From an uncultured Senegalimassilia sp. (lineage in GTDB: Bacteria; Actinomycetota; Coriobacteriia; Coriobacteriales; Eggerthellaceae), in NCBI GenBank assembly GCA_937925385.1, contig CALEWN010000327.1:1-17719 (forward strand): 17,719 bases of DNA, written 5' to 3'. The notes beneath the pieces were generated by a model, which saw only the letters and a list, made by a program, of their open reading frames with translations, searched no databases and was not told the DNA's origin. This document shows, piece after piece, positions 1 through 5,108 of this stretch. A program made the translations under genes and the position numbers. Position 1 is the first letter of the stretch. The number at the start of each line of letters is the position of its first letter.

Positions 1-32
1 CACTCTTTCCCTACACGACGCTCTTCCGATCT
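1..32 (+). other. Illumina adapter remnant (read-1 side)
   Basis: These 32 bases match the 3' part of the Illumina TruSeq universal (read 1) adapter, ending in the diagnostic GCTCTTCCGATCT. They are library sequence, not genome. The symporter reading frame continues cleanly from base 33, so the boundary is sharp. Confidence 0.98.
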
Positions 33-308
33 CACGATAGCGGTTGCAACGCCCACGATGTTGCCGGTACCGATGGTTGCTGAGAGCGCGGTGCACAGCG
101 CGCCGAAGCTGGTCACTTCGCCGGAGCCGCCCTTCTCGTTCTTGACCATGTAGCGCAATGCGCGCGGCAGTTGACGGAACTGCAAACCGCCCAGACGCAC
201 CGTCAGCAGGATGCCTCCGAACAGGATGAGCACCATCAGCGGTACGCCCCATACAAAGTCGTCAATAGCGGTGATCACGTTGTTGACGACGTCGAAAAAC
301 CCTTCCAC
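33..308 (-). CDS. Alanine/glycine:cation symporter (AGCS family), N-terminal part only
   Basis: The 92 codons visible on the minus strand encode the start of a sodium- or proton-coupled alanine/glycine importer of the inner membrane. The chosen start is GTG at 308, with an AGGAG ribosome site about seven bases upstream. The protein begins with a short amphipathic stretch containing FVWGVP, followed by a hydrophobic segment (LMVLILFGGILLTVRLGG), a basic loop rich in R and K, and then the AGCS signature region FGALCTALSATIGTGNIVGV, where the family has conserved ion and substrate contacts. The frame runs into the adapter, so roughly four fifths of a typical 450-residue protein is missing. The glycine riboswitch in its leader supports glycine or alanine as substrate. 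Family assignment is firm; the exact substrate is inferred. Confidence 0.88.
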
Positions 309-431
309 AACTCACTCCTAACTTAATTCTGAACCGATACAACCTCTGCGAGACCCTGAGGATGCATGGAAAGAGAGCTCAGCGAAAGCTATGGGGTTCT
401 GGAATATGGAATTAGGGAAGGGAAAAGTTTT

Positions 432-461
432 CGTGAACGCCGAGTTTGAGTTTCGTTCACG
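432..461 (-). promoter_or_regulatory. Hairpin downstream of the glycine aptamer, candidate expression platform
   Basis: A perfect 8-base inverted repeat (CGTGAACG / CGTTCACG) with a 14-base loop lies in the symporter leader, 24 bases after the aptamer on the minus strand. It is followed on that strand by AAAAC and then TTTT. It could be a terminator or antiterminator stem controlled by glycine binding, although the U-run is short and not adjacent. The pairing is seen; the function is inferred. Confidence 0.4.
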
Positions 462-484
462 TTTGCGACAAGTCACTGACTTTT

Positions 485-617
485 CTCTGTCCTTTTGCCT
501 GAGAGTTTCAGCGAAACGGTTCGCCGGCGCAGCTTAATCGAAGCTATTTGCGGTTAGGTCTTGCGGCCTGCGTTTCACCTTGCCCCTTCGGCACCCATGG
601 TTGGGATTCTCCAGAGG
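485..617 (-). promoter_or_regulatory. Glycine riboswitch, single aptamer
   Basis: Read on the minus strand, this region carries the hallmark glycine-aptamer elements in order: a P1 strand CTCTG followed by GAGA, the core GCCGAAGGGGCAA, a long P3 arm closed by GAAACG / CGTTTC, then CTCTCAGGCAAAAGGACAGAG-type 3' sequence whose CAGAG pairs back to CTCTG. Only one aptamer core is visible; no second GCCGAAGG core occurs on either side. The P3 arm is long, about 65 bases. It lies about 180 bases upstream of the AGCS symporter start on the same strand, a known arrangement in which glycine controls amino-acid symporter expression. Confidence 0.93.
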
Positions 618-686
618 CCCCTGCTTGCCCTGTTTCTTGCGATCCAGAACATATCAACGGGGTGACGCTATGAAATTGTGGCATGA

Positions 687-715
687 ACTTTAACAGTGGA
701 GTAACGGCTTGTAAA
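687..715 (-). promoter_or_regulatory. Putative sigma-70-type promoter for the riboswitch-symporter transcript
   Basis: On the minus strand TTTACA (715-710) and TAAAGT (692-687) are separated by 17 bases. Each differs from consensus by one or two bases. Initiation near 680 would place the aptamer about 60 bases into the leader. Prediction by eye only. Confidence 0.5.
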
Positions 716-1302
716 CACCCCAGTATTTCGAATGTGTAATTTTTTGGGCAAGTGGACAAAAAGGAGATGAAGTAATGTCCGTTATTCATTGGAATAAGGG
801 GCGTCTAGTTGCTTGGAGGAGTGTTTCTGCAGCACATCGCACAAAGCTAAGGTGTTGTACATATGATGTTGTACACACGTTTCAATTCGGATATCGCATG
901 AGAAGTGGAGTGAAGGTTTTTGCTGAATAAGGATGGGAACTTCGCTCCCGGTGTTTGCCTTGCTACCATGTTTTCGACTCGCAATGGCAATGGGCTCCGG
1001 TTCGACTTGGGGCGCAAAAACAGTCATCGATCCGCCCGATGCAGAGTCGGCGAAGCGCGTGTTTCGCGTTGCGAGTGAAGAAGGGAATAACCAAGCCTTT
1101 TTCAACAAGGTTGATAAAGGGTCGATTTCACTTCGTGAGAAGAAACGGATGCCGAAATTCGGTCGGTGCGGGGACAAGGCATTGCGTGTGCTTTGATTAT
1201 AGGTAGAGCAATCCCCTTCCCTATGGTTTTCGATGGGAAATGCAGCGGTTCACGATTGCGGTTGCTCTGTTCAATATTATGTTGCGCTATGAAAGGGTAA
1301 GG
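716..1302. other. AT-richer stretch without a convincing gene
   Basis: Between the symporter promoter and rlmH there are about 590 bases of visibly lower GC than the flanking genes. Several overlapping frames are open here (for example 933-1196 on the plus strand and 1177-782 on the minus strand from a TTG). None has a good ribosome site and none of the translations resembles a family I recognise. The stretch contains the direct repeat TGTTGTACA at 853-861 and 867-875. It may be a non-coding or dispersed-repeat region, or may hold a small RNA, but the sequence alone does not decide this. Confidence 0.4.
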
Positions 1303-1782
1303 ATGAAGTTCACGGTTGTGGCGGTTGGAAAGCTGAAAGAACGCTTTTGGGTGGATGCCTGCGCGGAATATCTGAAACGCCTGCAGCCGTATGCGAAGAC
1401 CCAGGTGCGCGAGATTGCCGACGTTGACCCACGCAAGGTAGGCGGCGTAGGGGGCGCGCGTGATAAGGAGGGCGCAGCCATCTGCGCTGAGATCGAGAAG
1501 CTTGGTGCGGACACGCATGTGGTGCTACTGGCCATCGACGGCAAGGAACGTTCGAGCGAGGGGCTGTCGAAGCGCCTTGATAACCTGATGCTGCAAGGAA
1601 AAAGCAACTTCGCATTCGTCATCGGCGGATCCGACGGCGTGAGCGATGAGGTGCGCAAACGCGCAAACGAGCTCCTGTCGTTCGGCCCCATCACGCTCCC
1701 CCACAACCTAGCGCGCGTAGTCCTGCTCGAGCAGCTCTACCGTTCCCAAAAAATCTCCCACGGCGAGCCGTACCACAAATAA
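1303..1782 (+). CDS. rlmH: 23S rRNA (pseudouridine1915-N3)-methyltransferase RlmH
   Basis: RlmH is a small SPOUT-fold methyltransferase that uses SAM to methylate the pseudouridine at position 1915 (E. coli numbering) in helix 69 of 23S rRNA in assembled ribosomes. The protein starts MKFTVVAVGKLKERFW, and its C-terminal half has the knot signature FVIGGSDGVSDEV, then FGPITLPHNLARVVLLEQLY and the conserved end QKISHGEPYHK. The start at 1303 gives 159 residues, the usual family length. An upstream in-frame ATG at 1240 would add 21 residues not found in the family and has no better ribosome site; AAAGGG precedes 1303. A glycine-rich segment (VGGVGGARDKEG) is slightly longer than in many homologues. 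rlmH genes often lie close to the replication origin, which fits the parS site downstream. Confidence 0.96.
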   Translation: MKFTVVAVGKLKERFWVDACAEYLKRLQPYAKTQVREIADVDPRKVGGVGGARDKEGAAICAEIEKLGADTHVVLLAIDGKERSSEGLSKRLDNLMLQGKSNFAFVIGGSDGVSDEVRKRANELLSFGPITLPHNLARVVLLEQLYRSQKISHGEPYHK

Positions 1783-1793
1783 CGTTGGACGGT

Positions 1794-1826
1794 CGGACAC
1801 TTAGGGGACGTGTCGTTAAGCGTCCG
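1794..1826. repeat. REP-like imperfect palindrome downstream of rlmH
   Basis: CGGAC-a-CTTA and TAAG-c-GTCCG form a 9-pair stem with one mismatch around a 13-base loop (GGGGACGTGTCGT). The loop itself contains part of a second possible pairing (GACAC/GTGTC). There is no T-run, so a terminator is unlikely. It looks like a repetitive extragenic palindrome of the kind mobilised by Y1/RAYT transposases. Multicopy status cannot be judged from one window. Confidence 0.45.
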
Positions 1827-1978
1827 GTTTAAGGGATGAATGCACGGTACCGCGCTGGCTGAACAGCGGCCGCATGCGATCACCGTTGTTTTGCCAGCAT
1901 CTTTGATTGCATCGACGGTCGCTCGGGGGATGTGCTGTTGTCTGCCCCCGCTTTTCTTGGCCGCCATGCGCAAGACGT

Positions 1979-2007
1979 TTGCCCGCATCTCCTAGGCTTC
2001 TTATACT
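1979..2007 (+). promoter_or_regulatory. Putative promoter of the exonuclease III gene
   Basis: TTGCCC (1979-1984) and TATACT (2002-2007) are 17 bases apart, giving matches of 4/6 and 5/6 to the housekeeping consensus. Transcription would begin near 2014, about 30 bases before the start codon. Confidence 0.5.
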
Positions 2008-2045
2008 GTTTCGGAACGAATTTGCCTGCGAAGGAGGCGCTTTTC

Positions 2046-2990
2046 ATGCGGATGATCTCTTGGAACGTGAACGGCTTGCGCGCCGTTTTGAAGAAGGGCT
2101 TCGAGGATATCGTGTGCCAATTTGATGCCGATGTGGTCGCGCTGCAGGAAACGAAGCTGCAGGCTGGCCAGGCAACGCTGGATTTGCCGCAATATCGCGA
2201 GTTTTGGAGCTATGCGGAGAAGAAGGGCTACTCGGGCACGGCGGTTTTCACGAAGGAAGAGCCGCTGCAGGTGCTTCATGGTCTGGGCTTTCCCCACTTG
2301 GATAACGAGGGGCGCATCGTGGCGTGCGAGTTTCCCGAGTATTGGTTCGTTTGCGTCTACACGCCGAACGCGCAAAACGAGCTGGCGCGCATAGATCATC
2401 GCATGGAATGGGATGACGCGTTCCGCGACTTTTGCAAGGGCCTGGAAGAGGGTGTGCTCCCAGCAGGCGTTCCGGTGGAACGTGTCGGCGCCGACGGCAA
2501 CGTGGTGTTGCGCCCTGAGGCTGGCCGTGGCGAAGGCAAAAACGGCGCGGATGTGATTCCCGAACCGGCTCCGTTGGGAGACGGCCACTTGCCCACGCAA
2601 TGGCTTCCGCTGACGCAGCCCGGCGAGTCGGCTCAGCCGAAGCCCGTGGTCATGTGCGGCGATTTCAACGTGGCGCACAACGAGATAGACCTGAAGAACC
2701 CCGGCCCCAACCGCGGAAACGCTGGCTTTTCCGATGAGGAACGCGAGAAGTTCACCAAGCTGCTCGACGCCGGGTTCACCGATACCTTCCGCAGTACGCA
2801 CCCCGACCTTGCCGGCGCGTACTCTTGGTGGAGCTACCGTTTCAACGCGCGAAAGAACAACGCAGGGTGGCGTATCGACTATTTCCTAGTCAGTGACGCC
2901 TTGGTGCCGCGCATCGAAGCCGCCAGCATCTACAACGAGGTGTTCGGTAGCGACCACTGCCCCGTCGGCCTCGAACTCGACCTGGACTAG
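2046..2990 (+). CDS. exoA: Exodeoxyribonuclease III (AP endonuclease, EEP family) with central insert
   Basis: This is a Mg-dependent base-excision-repair enzyme that cuts DNA at abasic sites and degrades 3' ends. ATG at 2046 is chosen because AAGGAGG sits at 2031-2037; the 38 in-frame residues upstream are unlike the family. Catalytic motifs are all present: WNVNG (N7), LQETK (metal-binding E35), the Y in VYTPNAQN, CGDFNVAH (D206, N208), WRIDYFLVS, and the closing GSDHCP with D303 and H304. The protein has 314 residues against about 250-270 for typical ExoA/Xth. The excess lies between residues about 135 and 198, a Gly/Pro/Glu-rich stretch inserted just before the PVVMCGDFN strand. The frame and codon use stay normal through it, so it looks like a lineage-specific loop rather than damage. 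It is apparently a single-gene transcription unit. Confidence 0.95.
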   Translation: MRMISWNVNGLRAVLKKGFEDIVCQFDADVVALQETKLQAGQATLDLPQYREFWSYAEKKGYSGTAVFTKEEPLQVLHGLGFPHLDNEGRIVACEFPEYWFVCVYTPNAQNELARIDHRMEWDDAFRDFCKGLEEGVLPAGVPVERVGADGNVVLRPEAGRGEGKNGADVIPEPAPLGDGHLPTQWLPLTQPGESAQPKPVVMCGDFNVAHNEIDLKNPGPNRGNAGFSDEEREKFTKLLDAGFTDTFRSTHPDLAGAYSWWSYRFNARKNNAGWRIDYFLVSDALVPRIEAASIYNEVFGSDHCPVGLELDLD

Positions 2991-3026
2991 TCCCGACGTT
3001 ACGTCCCTGATGTGTCTGGGATGGGG

Positions 3027-3058
3027 TTGGCGAAGCTGCTGGTGGCGCGTGGTATCAT
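3027..3058 (+). promoter_or_regulatory. Putative extended -10 promoter for folE
   Basis: TGGTATCAT at 3050-3058 reads as an extended -10 element (TGn plus TATCAT). A TTGGCG at 3027 is a possible -35, but its 20-base spacer is long. The predicted start near 3065 leaves a leader of about 80 bases before folE. Confidence 0.45.
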
Positions 3059-3077
3059 GCTAAGGTTCGAAACGAGA

Positions 3078-3110
3078 GGTTACGGCAGCTGGAAGTCGGG
3101 CTGCCGGACC
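3078..3110 (+). promoter_or_regulatory. Hairpin in the folE leader
   Basis: CGGCAGC (3083-3089) pairs perfectly with GCTGCCG (3100-3106) around the loop TGGAAGTCGG. The stem is extended by GGT/ACC across a small internal loop. It lies in the predicted 5' leader of folE, 34 bases before the start codon. No T-run follows. It could be a post-transcriptional control element. It does not match the tetrahydrofolate riboswitch cores I can recall, so no class is assigned. Confidence 0.35.
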
Positions 3111-3143
3111 TGTATTCAGCACTGCTAGAAGGAAAATAACCGT

Positions 3144-3725
3144 ATGGATACTGCAAAGATCGAAGCCGGCGTTCGCATGATTCTGGAGGGCGTGGGTGAG
3201 AATCCCGATCGCGAAGGGCTGAAGGAAACGCCTGCGCGCGTTGCCCGTATGTACGAGGAAGTGTTCTCCGGCCTGACGGAAGATCCCGCCGTGCATTTCG
3301 CCACCACGTTCGATGAGCACTGCAGCGAAATGGTGCTTGTGCGCGACATCTACTTCTACTCCATGTGCGAGCATCACCTGGTGCCGTTCTTCGGCAAGGC
3401 CCATATCGCCTACATCCCCGCGGCGGATGGTCGCGTGTGCGGCTTGTCGAAGCTGGCGCGCCTGGTCGAAGTCTATGCAAAGCGTCCGCAGGTGCAGGAG
3501 CGTTTGACCTCGCAGATCGCCGACACCCTGGTCGAGCAGCTGAACCCCCAGGGCGTTGTGGTGGTGCTGGAGGCCGAGCACATGTGCATGAGCATGCGCG
3601 GCGTGAAGAAGCCCGGCAGCCACACGGTTACCAGCGCGGTGCGCGGCGTGTTCGCCGGCAGTACCGATGCGGCCCGTGCCTCGCGTTCCGAGGCCATGTC
3701 GCTCATCTTGCGCGAAACCCGATAA
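3144..3725 (+). CDS. folE: GTP cyclohydrolase I
   Basis: This cytosolic enzyme converts GTP to 7,8-dihydroneopterin triphosphate, the entry step to folate and related pteridines and to the deazapurine/queuosine branch. The 193-residue protein has the standard FolE1 layout: an N-terminal helix region, [20 protein letters not shown], the zinc and active-site motif [20 protein letters not shown] (C75, H78), [23 protein letters not shown], and the third zinc ligand C148 in [15 protein letters not shown]. Length is within the normal range for the core enzyme. AAGGA at about 3129 serves as a ribosome site. The next gene, a membrane transporter, begins 15 bases after its stop, so the two are almost certainly cotranscribed. 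No other folate or queuosine genes are present nearby, so the pathway served is not shown. Confidence 0.97.
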   Translation: MDTAKIEAGVRMILEGVGENPDREGLKETPARVARMYEEVFSGLTEDPAVHFATTFDEHCSEMVLVRDIYFYSMCEHHLVPFFGKAHIAYIPAADGRVCGLSKLARLVEVYAKRPQVQERLTSQIADTLVEQLNPQGVVVVLEAEHMCMSMRGVKKPGSHTVTSAVRGVFAGSTDAARASRSEAMSLILRETR

Positions 3726-3740
3726 CGCAAAGGCTTGGTT

Positions 3741-4538
3741 ATGGAAGCCGTTGCCGACGTGTGTCAACAGCTGTTCGGCATCGCCCCGGGGGCTATGCTG
3801 CTGGTGTGCCTGCTCGTGTTCTTGGCGGGTTACGTCGACGCCATCGCGGGCGGCGGCGGACTGATCTCGCTGCCCGCTTACATGATCGCCGGCCTGCCCA
3901 CGCACGCCGCCATCGCCACGAACAAGATGAGCTCGACCATGGGCACCACCATCGCCACCTGGCATTATGCGAAATCGGGCTACATCCAATGGAAGCTGGC
4001 GGGTGTTTGCGTGGTGCTTGCCGTTGCCGGATCGACCATCGGGTCGAACCTGGTCCTCATCACCAGCGATGCGTTCCTGCGCGTGTTCCTGCTGGCGGTG
4101 CTGCCGATTACGGCCATCTACGTGATGAGGTCGAAGAGCTTCGGCAAGCAGGATAAGGAGTCGCTTTCGCCGAAGCGTACCGCGGCGCTTTGCGCGCTGG
4201 TGGCGTTTTGCGTGGGCATATATGATGGCTTCTACGGTCCCGGCACGGGTACGTTTCTGATGCTGCTGCTCACCGGCGTGGCTCATCTGAAGCTCAAGTC
4301 CGCCGCCGGTATCACGAAGGCCATCAACCTTACCACTAACGTTACGGCACTGGTGGTCTTCCTTCTGCACGGTCAGGTGTTGCTGGTGTTGGGCTTGGTA
4401 GCGGGCGCATTCAACATTGTGGGCAACTACCTGGGTTCCCATAGCTTCTCGAAGAACGGCGGCGCGGTCGCCCGACCCATCACCATCGTCGTCCTGATCA
4501 TCTTCTTCGCGAAGGTTATTTGGGATTTCATCGCCTAG
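3741..4538 (+). CDS. TSUP/TauE-SafE family membrane transporter
   Basis: This is a predicted eight-segment inner-membrane protein of the sulfite exporter TauE/SafE family, whose members move small anionic, mostly sulfur-containing or carboxylate compounds. The two family repeats are clear: residues about 20-75 (AGYVDAIAGGGGLISLPAYM, then ATNKMSSTMGT) and residues about 155-210 (VGIYDGFYGPGTGTFLML, then GITKAINLTTNV). ATG at 3741 is preferred over the in-frame TTG at 3735 because AAAGG lies seven bases before it. It gives 265 residues, typical for the family. It follows folE by 15 bases. The substrate is unknown; the operon hints at a pterin-linked or sulfur-linked role, but that is inference only. 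Confidence 0.9.
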   Translation: MEAVADVCQQLFGIAPGAMLLVCLLVFLAGYVDAIAGGGGLISLPAYMIAGLPTHAAIATNKMSSTMGTTIATWHYAKSGYIQWKLAGVCVVLAVAGSTIGSNLVLITSDAFLRVFLLAVLPITAIYVMRSKSFGKQDKESLSPKRTAALCALVAFCVGIYDGFYGPGTGTFLMLLLTGVAHLKLKSAAGITKAINLTTNVTALVVFLLHGQVLLVLGLVAGAFNIVGNYLGSHSFSKNGGAVARPITIVVLIIFFAKVIWDFIA

Positions 4539-4568
4539 GCCGTGAAACCGCGCGCCGCTGGCTGCGGA

Positions 4569-4584
4569 TGTTTCACGTGAAACG
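4569..4584. promoter_or_regulatory. parS: parS site (ParB/Spo0J binding sequence)
   Basis: TGTTTCACGTGAAACG matches the broadly conserved chromosomal parS consensus TGTTTCACGTGAAACA at 15 of 16 positions, with a perfect 14-base palindromic core. An extra half-site CGTGAAAC lies at 4541-4548. ParB loads at such sites to organise and segregate the origin region. Finding one between the TSUP gene and the ACT-domain gene suggests that this locus is near oriC. Confidence 0.88.
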
Positions 4585-4673
4585 TCACCTGAAAATACAA
4601 GGTGCACGACAATCGGGTACTATGGGAACATACTGAACGAGCGCGTCGGTCGCGCGGGTGAAAGGATTCGAAC

Positions 4674-4938
4674 ATGAAGTGCGTTATCAGCGTTCTGGGC
4701 AAGGAGCGGTATCGTTGCAGCTGTTTCGGTTGCGCTGGCCGAGTGCGGTGCCAACATCGATGACATCAGCCAGACCATCCTCGGTGACATGTTCTCCATG
4801 ACCATGCTTACCACGTTGGACACCGAGAAGGCAGACTTCAACGTCGTCCAGGAGAAGCTTGAGGGCGTCGCCTCCGAGCTGGGTGTGCAGATCACCATTC
4901 AGCGCGAGGACGTTTTCCAGTTCATGTACAAGATTTAG
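4674..4938 (+). pseudogene. ACT-domain protein (UPF0237 family), frameshifted
   Basis: The gene starts at ATG 4674 with AAAGGA upstream and encodes MKCVISVLGKE, then shifts frame at about 4707. In the starting frame it stops at 4761 after only 29 codons. From 4708 a second frame reads GIVAAVSVALAECGANIDDI and continues to QREDVFQFMYKI, ending at TAG 4936-4938. Joined, the two parts give an intact 89-90 residue single ACT domain of the small amino-acid-sensing regulatory type, which is usually followed by an UPF0210 (PFL-like) gene; none follows here. Family members read GK(D/E)R-x-GIVA at the break, so five bases appear to be missing. This may be a true mutation or an assembly error; the rest of the coding sequence shows no decay. 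Confidence 0.85.
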
Positions 4939-5024
4939 GACTCGACCTGAATCGCATCGCTTGCGAATTCGGCTGCATCGGCGCGTAATGCGCAGTGCGC
5001 CATTTCCACAAGCCGCCGAACGAC

Positions 5025-5054
5025 GGCCCGGAGTCGAAGACTTCGGGCCTTTTT
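5025..5054 (+). terminator. Rho-independent terminator after the ACT-domain gene
   Basis: GGCCCGGAGTC and GACTTCGGGCC form an 11-pair stem (one G-T wobble) around the loop GAA, followed directly by TTTTT. This is the strongest intrinsic terminator in the window. It separates the ACT gene from the menaquinone genes. Confidence 0.9.
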
Positions 5055-5069
5055 GCGCACCGCTATAAT
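5042..5069 (+). promoter_or_regulatory. Putative promoter of menF-menD
   Basis: A perfect -10 box TATAAT lies at 5064-5069, 39 bases before the menF start. The matching -35 would fall inside the terminator stem (TTCGGG, 5042-5047, 16-base spacer) and is poor, so activation by a regulator is possible. Confidence 0.5.
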
Positions 5070-5108
5070 AAGAAACCGTGACCCATTAGACGATCAGGGA
5101 GAAGTCGA

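Noticed and set aside
544..789. 81-codon minus-strand frame
   Set aside because: It runs into the glycine aptamer and spans its promoter, so it is incompatible with the riboswitch interpretation.
782..1177. 131-codon minus-strand frame starting with TTG
   Set aside because: It has no ribosome site and no recognisable family, and it overlaps open frames on the other strand. It is kept only as part of the unexplained region.
933..1196. 87-codon plus-strand frame with a hydrophobic beginning that resembles a signal peptide
   Set aside because: There is no usable Shine-Dalgarno sequence at the right distance, and the rest of the sequence shows no coding character.
1240..1302. Upstream ATG extending RlmH by 21 residues
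   Set aside because: The extra residues are not part of the family, and the start at 1303 gives the normal length with a ribosome site.
3065..3143. Tetrahydrofolate riboswitch upstream of folE
   Set aside because: The leader is short and I could not match the conserved core sequences I remember for THF or THF-II aptamers. Only an unclassified hairpin is reported.
3060..4607. 515-codon open frame on the minus strand across folE and the TSUP gene
   Set aside because: It is antisense to two clear genes, rich in H, Q, R and G as expected for the shadow of high-GC coding sequence, and resembles no family.
4595..4623. Promoter for the ACT-domain gene with TACTAT at 4618
   Set aside because: The -35 region (ATACAA) is too poor and there is no extended -10. 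Transcription may come from another site near parS.
4707..4710. Programmed frameshift in the ACT-domain gene
   Set aside because: There is no slippery heptamer or stimulatory structure, and about five bases of conserved sequence appear to be missing, so a deletion or assembly error is simpler.
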